Positions 1 to 9,174 of a stretch of DNA of 64,000 nucleotides are shown piece by piece (the first letter of the stretch is position 1; each line of letters opens with the position of its first letter). The notes below the pieces were generated by a model. That model ran no database searches and was not told where the DNA came from. It was given only the letters and a program-made list of their open reading frames with translations. The stretch lies in contig SYLG01000096.1 of the NCBI GenBank assembly GCA_005808665.1, forward strand, positions 1 to 64,000, in the 5' to 3' direction. This DNA is from Planctomycetia bacterium. GTDB lineage: Bacteria > Planctomycetota > Planctomycetia > Gemmatales > Gemmataceae. The position numbers were made by a program, and so were the translations under genes.

Positions 1-110
1 AAATCGTCCATGGCTGACAAATCCTTTTGTCTGGATGCGAAGTTAGGCAACCCAGGCAAGAATCATGACAGCTGGCATTACGAAAGGAAAGACCGAAAAC
101 AGCGTTTTCC

Positions 111-155
111 CCCGGGAAAATCAACCGGCCGGGAATTGCTGGTAAAAGTCCCGGG
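111..155. repeat. Inverted repeat downstream of the FucU-like gene
   Basis: CCCGGGA at 111-117 is matched by TCCCGGG at 149-155, with a second palindrome CCGGCCGG (126-133) between them. It lies just past the minus-strand stop at 181, so it could fold at the 3' end of that transcript. There is no clean T-run after the stem on the minus strand, so a terminator role is only a guess. Bases 1-180 otherwise hold no convincing gene. Confidence 0.3.
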
Positions 156-180
156 AGGGGAATAATCCTATGACGAAACC

Positions 181-627
181 TCATTCCAAGCGGACCCCTA
201 GGTCCAGTATGAGGTTGGCGAAAATGCGCAAATCCGCGGACTGGATGGTGAGGATGTGACCCGGGCAGGCTACTTCTTTGTAAAACTGCCATTTGTCGAC
301 AAGTTTGAGTTTTGCCCGGGATTTCCGCACTTCCAAAATCCTGGAAAACTCGGCCCATACGGGCGGATCCTCGGTAAGGGCATAGGGACCTTCCCGTTCG
401 TAATCCATCACATAGGCAAAGTCGATGGGTACGGCAGCCAGGATGGCATCGAGGATCTGGGTGGTGCTAACCACGCCAGGGGATAGATTCAGGCTAACCA
501 GTTTGGCATTTGGGCCAAGAGTGGTACTTGCGGGATAATTGCCATCGGCAATAAGGATTCTGCCATGGTGCCCAGCCCGGGCAAGGGTTTCAAGGATTTG
601 GGGGTGAAGAAGTCCACCATAGAGCAT
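181..627 (-). CDS. RbsD/FucU family sugar mutarotase
   Basis: 148 residues, the normal size of the RbsD/FucU family, which interconverts anomers of fucose or ribose in the cytoplasm before phosphorylation or oxidation. The N-terminal half carries the family pattern AGHHGRILIADGNYP (residues 18-32), where the histidine and aspartate line the sugar site, and the C-terminus carries the RIFANLILDLGV segment seen in FucU. It begins 24 bases after the zinc alcohol dehydrogenase gene ends and is likely co-transcribed with it, which suggests that the pair acts on a free sugar such as L-fucose. I cannot tell FucU from RbsD specificity by eye; the fucose preference is an inference. Confidence 0.8.
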   Translation of the reverse strand: MLYGGLLHPQILETLARAGHHGRILIADGNYPASTTLGPNAKLVSLNLSPGVVSTTQILDAILAAVPIDFAYVMDYEREGPYALTEDPPVWAEFSRILEVRKSRAKLKLVDKWQFYKEVACPGHILTIQSADLRIFANLILDLGVRLE

Positions 628-651
628 GAGAAAGGGTCCTAAAAAGAGTGT

Positions 652-1683
652 TTAATTGTAATTCACAGCCACCATGGCTTTGACCACACCGGTTTCGGGT
701 CGGATCAGGGTTTCAAACTCTTGGGGCAGGTCCTCCAGTGCGGTTCGGTGGGTGATCCATGGCTGGGTGTTAATGACGCCGTCTTCAATGAGTTTGATGA
801 TCCGTGGAAAGTCGCCTGATTGGGCATTTCGGGTGGCAAACAGGGACATTTCCCTCCGGTGGAAAAGGGGATCGGCAAAAGTGATCGCATCGGGAACAAT
901 ACCCACGAACACCATGCGCCCGGTAAACCCGACAAAATCAAAACTTCTGGTCATTGCCCTGGTGTTGCCCGTGGCATCAAAAACCAGGGTGGGCAATCCT
1001 CCCCCACAGGCGGTTTGGATCGACTCCAGATCAGAGTCCCCTCCTGTGATGGAAATGAGCTGCCTGACCCCAAATTGTTTGCGCACAAAATCCAGACGGA
1101 TAGCGTTGGTGTCCGCCACAAGGATATTCACCTTATGAAGTCGCAAGAACTCCAAAACGGAAAGCCCAATAGGGCCAGCCCCGATGATAAGACAATTTTC
1201 CCCCTCTTTGGGTGCTCCCCGGTCCACTGCGTGGCATCCAATGGCTAGCGTTTCCACCAGGGCGAGTTGTTCATTTCCCAAACCGTTTCCTGGGTGGAGT
1301 TTTCGTGCGGGCAAAAGGAAACGGGGCCGCATCCCTCCATCGGTATGAACACCCAAAACCTGGAGGTTTTCACAGCAATTGCTATTCCCTTTTTTGCAGG
1401 AAAAGCACTGCTGGCAATTGATATAGGGTTCCACGCTGCATCGGTCGCCTGGCAGGATATGGGTAACCCCTTTGCCGATGGCAAGGACCTCGACAGCCAA
1501 TTCATGTCCGGGAATGCGAGGATAACTAAAGAAGGGCATTTTCCCCAAATAACCGCTAATGTCGGTCCCACAAATCCCTACTGTATGTACCCGAACCAGG
1601 GCTTCGCCGGTACCGGGTGGGGTGGGGTCGGGAAGGTCGGTCCAGCCAAATTCTTTGGGCTTTTCCAGAAGCAGTGCTTTCAC
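652..1683 (-). CDS. Zinc-dependent medium-chain alcohol/sugar dehydrogenase
   Basis: About 343 residues from a GTG start at 1683; an upstream in-frame start at 1734 would overlap the preceding gene. It contains the catalytic zinc signature ICGTD followed by GHELAVEV, four structural-zinc cysteines in NCQQCFSCKKGNSNCC, and a Rossmann NAD(P) site IIGAGPIGLSV. This is the threonine/sorbitol dehydrogenase-like MDR superfamily, whose members oxidise secondary alcohols of sugars, polyols or amino acids. It lies between a secreted WD40 gene (gap 29 bases) and a FucU-like mutarotase (gap 24 bases), so a sugar such as fucose or a related aldonate is a plausible substrate. Substrate is not readable from sequence. 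Confidence 0.85.
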   Translation of the reverse strand: MKALLLEKPKEFGWTDLPDPTPPGTGEALVRVHTVGICGTDISGYLGKMPFFSYPRIPGHELAVEVLAIGKGVTHILPGDRCSVEPYINCQQCFSCKKGNSNCCENLQVLGVHTDGGMRPRFLLPARKLHPGNGLGNEQLALVETLAIGCHAVDRGAPKEGENCLIIGAGPIGLSVLEFLRLHKVNILVADTNAIRLDFVRKQFGVRQLISITGGDSDLESIQTACGGGLPTLVFDATGNTRAMTRSFDFVGFTGRMVFVGIVPDAITFADPLFHRREMSLFATRNAQSGDFPRIIKLIEDGVINTQPWITHRTALEDLPQEFETLIRPETGVVKAMVAVNYN

Positions 1684-1712
1684 GGTAAACTGTCCTTTGC
1701 AGGGTGTCCTAT

Positions 1713-4700
1713 TCAGGGAAGTTCCAATTCCCAAACCAATCCATCAGAAAGTCCAATGGCCGCGACGGGTCGGTTTGGCGAAAAGGCTATTGCCCGGATA
1801 CGGGGTTTGTCCGGCCCGAAACTTGGCCTAAGGTCCCAGTGCCTAATTTCTTTTCCCGAGGCAACATCCAAAAGGGAAAGGCGATTGTCAGCCGACGCCA
1901 CTAGGATTTTCGTGCCATCACTTTTCAGGGCGAAAGCAGATAGATCTTTTCCCGGAGGAGGCAAGGTGTGGATTTTTTTGCGTTCGGTGGTATTCCAGAG
2001 GGTGATGCGTCCAGCTTTGTCCGAGGTGGCAAGAATGGAATTGCCCTTTGAAAGAGCCAGATCGGCAATGGCTTCGGTTTGGGGGCGAAGGTCCAGTTCG
2101 GGGATCCTCTTGCCGGTTTGAATTTGCCAAAAACGAACTGTCCCATCGTCCGCCCCGGTGGCTATTAGGGAGGCATCCGGGGCTAGGGTGAGGCTTCTCA
2201 CGGTGCCAAGAGCTGGGTCTTGTAGCTGCATCTTTTCAATACGCTTGGAGGCATCAAAGGGGATTTTCGCCATACTTGCCGGGGGAATCCAGGCCATAAG
2301 TGTCTTGCCCACCGTGGAATAACCCAATAGAGGGATCTCTGCAGGGGGTTTTTCTCCATTCATGGAGCGAATTAACTTGCCCGAAGGGACTTCAACTATG
2401 CTGAGGGTTTGGTTTTGGGTTACGACTGCAAGGGTCGGCTCGGGGCCTAGCCAAGTCAGGGCATTGATGGGTTCGGTGAGACCCAAAAGCCTGATTGGAG
2501 GTATCAAGCCTTTTGTGGTATCGCTTGTTTTTCCTTCCGACCAAATAATCAGGTCGCCGTCCGCTCCGGCCGAGGCCAGCCATTTTCCCGAAGCGTCATA
2601 GCCAAGGGCTTTGATTTCGCGGCTGTGACCAGCCTGGACGGGGCCATCCTGGCGGTCAGGCAAATCCCAGGTTCGCAATTGCCCATCCACAGATCCGGAT
2701 AGGAGCAAATTGGCGGTTGGATGGAACGCAAGTGAGGTAACCCAATCCGTATGTCCGCGAAAACTCAACCTTTCCAACTTGGCCGAAGTCAAGCCGTCTC
2801 TGGGGGTGTCCCAAAGCCGAATGATGCGATCTGCACCTCCTACGGCAATCGTTTGGCCGGACGGGGAAAAGGCAATTGCCGAAAGAGCCCCTTTGGTACC
2901 AGACAGGGACACTTGCGAGGAGGTTGGCTGGCCCATGGGGGAGGTTGTCCAATTCCACAAAATCGCCCGCTGATCATTGCCGCACGAAGCCAACCGGTCC
3001 CCTTGGGGATCAAAAACCAAACCCGTTACTGCCCCTTGGTGGCCACCCAGGAGCATGGGAGGGTTTTTGAAGGAAAAATCGAACAATCGAATCACTCCGT
3101 CCCCCCCTCCAATGGCCAGCAAGGAACCAGCTCCATTGATGGCAACCGCCAGAGGCATCCCCACGGTTTGTTCAAGCGAATGGATCAGCTTGCCGGTTGT
3201 CACATCCCATATTTTGATGGTCCTGTCTGCCGAGCTGCTGGCAAGGAATTTCCCATTAGGGCCAAAGGTCAGGGCAGTAATGGTTCCGTCGTGTCCTTCA
3301 AGGATATTGGGTTGAGCTTGGTCGGGGTGAAAAAGGCGAATTTTGCGATCGACCCCTCCTACCGCCATGATTCGATGGTCAGGGGAACTTGCCACGACCG
3401 AGATAGGACCGGTGTCCTTGCCCAAGGGAAGGGGTTGAGCCAAACCGTTCGTGTTGAATAGAATTGGGCCATTTTTCGCTCCGCCTACCAAGACACGATT
3501 TCCATTATGGGCAAAAGCAACCGACCAGATTTCCCCTACGGAGGCATTGGCTATTTGGCCGGTGGACCGATGTTCCAATTCGCGGGTTCGTAAAGCCATG
3601 TCCGTTCCTGCAATGACCAGCCATGAAGCATCCGGACCCAAGGCAACTGCCCGATAGGGGTCACCATAATGTTGGGTTCTGAGGGTTTGGCCTGTTTGAG
3701 GGTCGATTAGCCTCAGGGTTCCGTCCTGCGATCCCGCCAGGATGAACTTACTCCCCGGTGATTGTTGCAAAAATTGGACGGCCTTTGGAAAAGGTTCGAG
3801 GTTTTTGACCTCCGCACCGGTTTGTGCATCGACCAATTTGAGTTGATTTGGATTGGCACCCGCCACCGCCAGTTGTTTGCCTTCCGCCACAAAACAGATT
3901 CCATAAGCATTGCCACCCGTAAACAAGGCCTGTTCGAGAACAGTTTTTCCGGTTTCCACCTCAAAAACCCAAGCTTTGCAGTCTGCGGAGGCTGCGGCAA
4001 TCCGTTTGCCATCCGGGCTATAGGCGATCTGGTGAATGGTCAGGGCCGGTCCGCTTAATTCCTTGGGCCCGGTTCGAGTCAATGGAGTGTGGATGCGGAT
4101 TTTGCGGTCCGCTCCGGCCGCAGCAAACTGGGCACCCCCTGGGTGATAGGCTATGCTGTTGATTGGCTCTGCATGACCGGCTTGGCGATCGACAATTTTT
4201 CCATCCCCCAGGCCCCAAGTGAGGATAAGGTCGTCCTTGCCCCCTCCACTTAGCCGGATGCCCGAGGGATGAAATGCCAGTGCTTGAACCTCATTGCCAA
4301 GGCCTGCCAATCGAAGCAACGGTTTGGCCGAGGGCATCTCCCAAACCAGGACGGTTCCATCTTTGAGCCCAGCCGCCAAGCGATTGCCCTTGGCATCCAC
4401 TGCCAAGGCGGTTGCCGATTCCGGGATTCGAAGGCGTGGGTCCCCAAAGACTCGACCCAAATGGGCTGGCCAACCGGGATCGGGAAACCAAATCTGGGAA
4501 CGGGCTTGATTCCATAGGGAACGGGCCTCCATGGGGTTGGTCGATTTTTGGGCGGCCAAAGCCGTTTTTTGGGCGGTCACTTCCCATTGAGGGCCAAAAA
4601 GTTTTTCTGCTCCTCCCTTTTTGGCCTCGGCCATTTCCTTGGCAAAAACCGATCGGAAATCTAGGGGGGGGGAATCCTTGGATTCAGGAAGGGGATTCAT

Positions 4701-4823
4701 CGGCGGAATTTGGCCATGAACCGGGCCAAGGAAACCGGAAAAAGTACAGCAACCCAAAAGGATGAGTCCAGAATACCAGCGGGATGCGAGGGAAAGCCAA
4801 TATCCCCAAGGTTTAGTGCGCAT
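1713..4823 (-). CDS. Large secreted WD40-repeat protein
   Basis: 1036 residues from the ATG at 4823, chosen because AAGGAG sits 8 bases upstream and a signal peptide follows at once (hydrophobic SGLILLGCCTFSGFLG, then VHGQ). An in-frame extension to 5030 has no such support. After a linker with a short Ala/Lys-rich helix, roughly 16 WD40-type blades fill the rest, with recurring GH..I..L.F.P.G..LA.G..D..I..W patterns, enough for at least two propellers. Such proteins are scaffolds for protein contacts; planctomycetes have many. It is the first gene of a probable operon with the dehydrogenase and mutarotase. No enzymatic domain was seen, so its partner is unknown. Confidence 0.85.
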   Translation of the reverse strand: MRTKPWGYWLSLASRWYSGLILLGCCTFSGFLGPVHGQIPPMNPLPESKDSPPLDFRSVFAKEMAEAKKGGAEKLFGPQWEVTAQKTALAAQKSTNPMEARSLWNQARSQIWFPDPGWPAHLGRVFGDPRLRIPESATALAVDAKGNRLAAGLKDGTVLVWEMPSAKPLLRLAGLGNEVQALAFHPSGIRLSGGGKDDLILTWGLGDGKIVDRQAGHAEPINSIAYHPGGAQFAAAGADRKIRIHTPLTRTGPKELSGPALTIHQIAYSPDGKRIAAASADCKAWVFEVETGKTVLEQALFTGGNAYGICFVAEGKQLAVAGANPNQLKLVDAQTGAEVKNLEPFPKAVQFLQQSPGSKFILAGSQDGTLRLIDPQTGQTLRTQHYGDPYRAVALGPDASWLVIAGTDMALRTRELEHRSTGQIANASVGEIWSVAFAHNGNRVLVGGAKNGPILFNTNGLAQPLPLGKDTGPISVVASSPDHRIMAVGGVDRKIRLFHPDQAQPNILEGHDGTITALTFGPNGKFLASSSADRTIKIWDVTTGKLIHSLEQTVGMPLAVAINGAGSLLAIGGGDGVIRLFDFSFKNPPMLLGGHQGAVTGLVFDPQGDRLASCGNDQRAILWNWTTSPMGQPTSSQVSLSGTKGALSAIAFSPSGQTIAVGGADRIIRLWDTPRDGLTSAKLERLSFRGHTDWVTSLAFHPTANLLLSGSVDGQLRTWDLPDRQDGPVQAGHSREIKALGYDASGKWLASAGADGDLIIWSEGKTSDTTKGLIPPIRLLGLTEPINALTWLGPEPTLAVVTQNQTLSIVEVPSGKLIRSMNGEKPPAEIPLLGYSTVGKTLMAWIPPASMAKIPFDASKRIEKMQLQDPALGTVRSLTLAPDASLIATGADDGTVRFWQIQTGKRIPELDLRPQTEAIADLALSKGNSILATSDKAGRITLWNTTERKKIHTLPPPGKDLSAFALKSDGTKILVASADNRLSLLDVASGKEIRHWDLRPSFGPDKPRIRAIAFSPNRPVAAIGLSDGLVWELELP

Positions 4824-5086
4824 GAGCGGTCTCCTTGGGAAAAGTTTATGGGGGGGTGGGGTTGCTGCCGAGGTGAGTTTGTTTCGAAACATTACGGAAT
4901 TCAGTGCTGCGGACGAATTGCTTCCGGGATTGGAATGCCCCTTGGTTGAGTTTGTAACGATACCATTTGGCAAAGGTTCTCTTTTCGGGTCAACTTTTTC
5001 CCAAGAAACCCTTGATTCCAACGAAATCATTGCTTTAGACTTTGTTTTTGAATGAGTGATTTCCCAAGCTATCTAAAGGTGCTTTT

Positions 5087-6022
5087 ATGCGCAAATTGGC
5101 TGTTGTTTGGATGGGATTAATTTTCGTTTGTCAAGGTCTTGGCCAAGCGCCGCTGCCAACGGTTATTCCCGGGTTGGACCAGACAACAACTGTGCCGGTT
5201 CAACCTGCCCGTTTTCAATCCTTGGCAAACCAAGTCTCCCAAGGAATGCCTGTCGAAAGCCTGGATGGAATCTGGCAAATCACAGCCCTTATTGAGGATG
5301 GCACCCAGGCATCCGAGGATCAAATCCGGTTGCGCTATGCGAACAATCGCCTTTTTACCATCAAGGGGCAAACGCTATCGTTTCTCGTTCCGGGTTCACT
5401 GGAACCAAGAGCGATTCTTTTTGTCCTTGATAATAACAAGACCCCCAAGGCAATTGATTTGATCGGGGCGGAAAAAACCGGTGGCAAGGGGATTTATTCC
5501 TTGACGGGCGACACGCTTGTTCTGTGCATTGGTGAACCGGGAATCAATGTCCGCCCTCCCGAGTTTTCCGCCAACAAGGGATCCCCCTACTTGTTGATGA
5601 TGTTGAAAAAACTGCCCGCCCAACCCGCTTTGCTTCAACCGGCACCGAATGCCCCTCCGGTGTTCATGGAGGCTCAAAAACCACCCATTGTTACCAATGA
5701 TGACCAGATTCGGGCTTTATTTGTCGGCACCTGGGGGCATCAGGACGAGGATTACACATACACCTATACCTTTAACCGCGATGGCACTTTTAGCTCGCTT
5801 CGAAGCTACAAACACCAATTCGGGAAAATATTTCACGAGGATGCCCGTTCGTCTGGAACCTGGAAAATCGACCAAGGGGTGATTCTCTCCACAGTCATGA
5901 CTTCTACGGATAAAAAAAATGTAAATCAGGTATTCTCGAATCGCATCCGCACCATATCGCAAAATGAGGTGATTTCCGTGGATCAGTTTGGTAAACTGAG
6001 GCGGGAATGGCGCCTCCCTTGA
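5087..6022 (+). CDS. Secreted TIGR03067-type planctomycete protein
   Basis: 311 residues with an N-terminal signal peptide (MRKLAVVWMGLIFVCQGLGQ). Residues ~55-180 match the lipocalin-like TIGR03067 pattern typical of planctomycetes: ESLDGIWQI, a central IYSLTGDTLVLC and a closing block with Pro-Pro-Glu-Phe. A second barrel-like segment (~205-311) starts with FVGTWGHQDEDY and resembles the same fold, so this may be a tandem of two small beta-barrels. Function of the family is not known. It is transcribed divergently from the WD40 gene and separated from the next gene by 190 bases that contain a hairpin. Confidence 0.75.
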   Translation: MRKLAVVWMGLIFVCQGLGQAPLPTVIPGLDQTTTVPVQPARFQSLANQVSQGMPVESLDGIWQITALIEDGTQASEDQIRLRYANNRLFTIKGQTLSFLVPGSLEPRAILFVLDNNKTPKAIDLIGAEKTGGKGIYSLTGDTLVLCIGEPGINVRPPEFSANKGSPYLLMMLKKLPAQPALLQPAPNAPPVFMEAQKPPIVTNDDQIRALFVGTWGHQDEDYTYTYTFNRDGTFSSLRSYKHQFGKIFHEDARSSGTWKIDQGVILSTVMTSTDKKNVNQVFSNRIRTISQNEVISVDQFGKLRREWRLP

Positions 6023-6119
6023 TTAAGGAGTCGGTTATTTTTGACGGGGGGGTGTTTTAACCATGGTCCATGGGAACGATTTCTGAAAATTTTTCGTGCC
6101 ATGGGATGGAGTCAATAGG

Positions 6120-6169
6120 CAGGTTGGGCACCTCCGGATGGGTACGGAATTGGCCCATTTCCCAACCTG
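6120..6169. repeat. Hairpin-forming inverted repeat upstream of the NHL gene
   Basis: CAGGTTGGG (6120-6128) and CCCAACCTG (6161-6169) form a perfect 9-bp stem around a 32-base loop, 44 bases before the NHL protein start. No T-run follows, so it is not a standard terminator. It could be a 5' leader structure or a long operator. Coincidence cannot be excluded. Confidence 0.4.
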
Positions 6170-6212
6170 TATCCTCTAGGATGAGGAATTCGGCCCTATG
6201 TTCGAGGTTGCC

Positions 6213-7250
6213 ATGTCGCGATTCATCCTGTTTTTATTTGGAATGATTCTGTTTTGTGGTCCTCTCCATGGACAATCCGAGGGAAGGGTAGTCATCGTGG
6301 CTGAGGGCGGCCCATTGATCAAGGCCCCCTTTGGCCTCGATTTTCTCCCCAATGGCGATGCTGTTTTTGCGGACTATGGCTCCCACAGAATTCTTCGCAT
6401 TGATGGCCACGGGCAAGTTTCCCTGATTGCTGGTTCCGGGCAGAAAGGTGCCCTGAATGGCGTGGGAGACCGGGCCTCGTTCAATGCACCACACAATCTC
6501 TGCATTGGTCCTGAGGGGACCCTTTTTGTGGCCGATACATTCAATCATCTGGTTCGTGAGGTGAATCCAAAAACCGGTGAGGTCACGACATTTGCCGGGA
6601 CCACCAAAGGTTTTTCGGGGGACGGAGGCCACGCTGCCCAAGCCCAATTCAACGAGACCTACCATGTTGCAAAGGATGGAAAGGAGGGCTTAATTGTGGT
6701 TGATTTGATAAACAGGCGCATTCGGCGAATTGACCTCAAAACAAAAGTTGTCTCAACCCTTGTGGGAACGGGGGTAAAGGCCCCGTTTGTCGAGGGAAGC
6801 CAAGCGAAGGAAACCCATTTATTCGATCCAAGGGCAGCGGCACGAGGGCCGGATGGATCGCTTTGGATCCTGGAGCGTGGGGGAAATATTCTCCGAAAAA
6901 GGGATGGGCAAGGTAGGGTCTTTAACATTGCCGGAACAGGCAAAGTGGGTCCAGTCGCCAATGGGCCGGCGGATAAGGCAACCCTGAAAAGTCCGAAGTA
7001 CCTTTGGGTGAACCACGACAACTCGGTGTTGATTGCTGACTCGGCAAATGAGGCGGTGCGGCTGTTGGACAAACAGCATCAAACCCTGACAACGGTTATT
7101 GGCACTGGCAAAGGAGGAAAAGGCCCTGCGGGGGGGAATCCACTTTTGACTGAACTACGCCATCCTCACGGAGTGGCGGTAGATGCCCAAGGGCGCATTT
7201 GGATTTCAGACAGTGAAAACAAACGCATATTGCGAATAGATCCAAAGTAG
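6213..7250 (+). CDS. Secreted NHL-repeat beta-propeller protein
   Basis: 345 residues from the ATG at 6213 (GAGG five bases upstream, clean signal peptide MSRFILFLFGMILF then GPLHGQ); an ATG at 6198 is an alternative. At least five NHL repeats can be read, with the usual P.G.....G.....ADTFNH..R pattern: GLDFLPNGDAVFADYGSHRI, LCIGPEGTLFVADTFNHLV and VAVDAQGRIWISDSENKRI. NHL propellers bind ligands or act as scaffolds; some are lyases, but no catalytic signature stands out. It probably acts outside the cytoplasm. It stands alone between a hairpin-bearing spacer and the convergent hydroxyproline operon. Confidence 0.8.
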   Translation: MSRFILFLFGMILFCGPLHGQSEGRVVIVAEGGPLIKAPFGLDFLPNGDAVFADYGSHRILRIDGHGQVSLIAGSGQKGALNGVGDRASFNAPHNLCIGPEGTLFVADTFNHLVREVNPKTGEVTTFAGTTKGFSGDGGHAAQAQFNETYHVAKDGKEGLIVVDLINRRIRRIDLKTKVVSTLVGTGVKAPFVEGSQAKETHLFDPRAAARGPDGSLWILERGGNILRKRDGQGRVFNIAGTGKVGPVANGPADKATLKSPKYLWVNHDNSVLIADSANEAVRLLDKQHQTLTTVIGTGKGGKGPAGGNPLLTELRHPHGVAVDAQGRIWISDSENKRILRIDPK

Positions 7251-7459
7251 TCAAGAAAGTGTAGGTATTGCTCGTCCGTAATGGGCCAAGAGCCCTTACC
7301 TGCCAATTTATTCCTTTGCATCGTAATGGGGTGGGCGGGCTAATTGCTGATTCGAAATTGGGGTTTCCTTTATTCATTTTCCCGCAGCCCAACAAGATGG
7401 GGGTGCACCTTTTTTAGGGAGGATGTGGACCATTCCCAATCAATTCACCGAAACCCATT

Positions 7460-9043
7460 TTATTCAGGCAGGTCCTTGTTCCAGGTGCCGTTGACCAACC
7501 GGAACAATCCAAGCGGATTGGATTCTTTCAATTCTTCCGGAAGAAGGCATTCCGGGAAGTTTTGCCAGCACATTGGCCGGGTAAACCGGGTAATGGCCCG
7601 GGTCCCAACGGAGGTGCTGCGGCCATCGGCGGATGCAGGGTAAGGCCCGCCATGATTCATGGCATGGCAAACTTCCACGCCGGTGGGGAAACCGTTGTGA
7701 ACCAACCGACCCACTTTTCCTGCAAGGATGGGATAAAGGATTTTGATTTGTGGGTTGTCCTCTGGACCGGCATGAATCGTTCCGGTGAGTTGTCCATCCA
7801 AAGCCTTGACAACCTCGATTATCTCTTCGATTCCGTTGCAAAGTACAGCAATGGTAGTTGGGCCGAAAAGTTCTTCAAGGAGGGCGGGTTGGCCCAGGAA
7901 ATCCTGGCCCGAGGTGGTCAGGAGGGTTGGACCCACCTGGCCATTGGTAACATCTACCCTGGTGTGAACTTTGATTTCAGGTAACTCAGTGAACTTGGCC
8001 AGCCCGGCAATAAATTCATGGCAGATGGATTCTGTGAGCATGGCAGCGGGAATGACTTTAGCCAATTCCGATCCAAGTTGTTGGAGAAAAATATCCGATT
8101 GGGATCCTGCTTCCAGAATAATCAACCCGGGATTGGTGCAAAACTGGCCATTGCCCAAAGTGACGGAGCCGGCAAGACCAACCGCCAGGCTTTGCGAACG
8201 ATCTACCAAGGCTCCGGGCAGGATTACCATGGGGTTGATGCTGCCCATTTCTGCATAAACGGGAATCGGTTGCTTCCTGGCGGCGGCGGCGTCCATCAGG
8301 GCCCGGCCCCCCGAACGGGATCCTGTAAAACCAACGGCTTGAATCGCCGGGTGAGTGACAAGGTCGATTCCCACGGTTCGCCCGGGGCCAAACAAAAGCG
8401 AGAAAGTGCCCTCGGGCAGGCCGGATTGGCGGACCGCGTCAACGATGAGGGTACCAACCAATTCCGAGGTCGCCAGGTGCCCTTGGTGGGCTTTCACAAT
8501 GACTGGGCATCCCGCAGCAAAGGCGGAGGCGGTATCGCCACCTGCCACTGAAAAAGCCAGGGGGAAATTGCTGGAGCTGAACACGGCCACCGGCCCCAAG
8601 GGAACAAGCATGGACCTGACATCGGGTTTGGGAACGGGCTTACGGGTGGGGTCGGCGTGATCGACTCGAACATCGCGCCACCATCCTTCTTCGACAAGCT
8701 TGGCGAAAAGGCGAAGCTGGCCGGTGGTCCGACCAATTTCGCCTTGAATGCGGCCTGCTGGGAGGGCGGTTTCCCGGGTAGCCAATTCGATGATTCGGGC
8801 GGAGTTATCTTCAATGCCTTTGGCGATCAATTGGAGGAAATCGGACTTGGGTTTGTGACCAAGTGCTGCCAAAACCGGAGCGGCGTCCTTCGCCTTTTGG
8901 ATAGCGCTGGAAACTTCCTCAGGGCGAGCCCAAGTAAATTCCGGGCCAAAAAACTCCCGCTTATTGGGGTCATAGGGTCTGGCCCCGCCACCCACCTGAC
9001 CGCGGGCGAAGCCAATCAAAGAGACCCCCATAATACTGTTCAT
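7460..9043 (-). CDS. 2,5-dioxopentanoate (ketoglutarate semialdehyde) dehydrogenase
   Basis: 527-residue aldehyde dehydrogenase. It has the long glycine-rich N-terminal segment and the catalytic cysteine context GNGQFCTNPGL that characterise NAD(P)-dependent 2-oxoglutarate semialdehyde dehydrogenases; the cofactor-site segment FSSSNFPLAFSVAGGD and the general-base glutamate region YAEMGSINP are also present. In hydroxyproline degradation this enzyme performs the last step, giving 2-oxoglutarate. It is the last gene of the minus-strand cluster, 131 bases after the DapA-like deaminase gene. The start at 9043 has AGGA upstream; Met at 9031 is possible. Function is well supported by the family plus its neighbours. 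Confidence 0.88.
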   Translation of the reverse strand: MNSIMGVSLIGFARGQVGGGARPYDPNKREFFGPEFTWARPEEVSSAIQKAKDAAPVLAALGHKPKSDFLQLIAKGIEDNSARIIELATRETALPAGRIQGEIGRTTGQLRLFAKLVEEGWWRDVRVDHADPTRKPVPKPDVRSMLVPLGPVAVFSSSNFPLAFSVAGGDTASAFAAGCPVIVKAHQGHLATSELVGTLIVDAVRQSGLPEGTFSLLFGPGRTVGIDLVTHPAIQAVGFTGSRSGGRALMDAAAARKQPIPVYAEMGSINPMVILPGALVDRSQSLAVGLAGSVTLGNGQFCTNPGLIILEAGSQSDIFLQQLGSELAKVIPAAMLTESICHEFIAGLAKFTELPEIKVHTRVDVTNGQVGPTLLTTSGQDFLGQPALLEELFGPTTIAVLCNGIEEIIEVVKALDGQLTGTIHAGPEDNPQIKILYPILAGKVGRLVHNGFPTGVEVCHAMNHGGPYPASADGRSTSVGTRAITRFTRPMCWQNFPECLLPEELKESNPLGLFRLVNGTWNKDLPE

Positions 9044-9174
9044 GTGCGAAATTTCCTATCTGTCAGGTTGGAATGGATCCGGCAAAATCTTGATAAAAAT
9101 CTCCCTGGTATAAACACCAAGTCAGGATTACCCAGCTATTTTCCAAAGTTTGGATCGGATTGCCATGGCCAACC

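Noticed and set aside
1267-2121. A 284-codon open frame on the plus strand
   Set aside because: It is antisense to the zinc dehydrogenase and the end of the WD40 gene, both of which have clear family motifs; its own translation has no recognisable domain or good ribosome-binding site.
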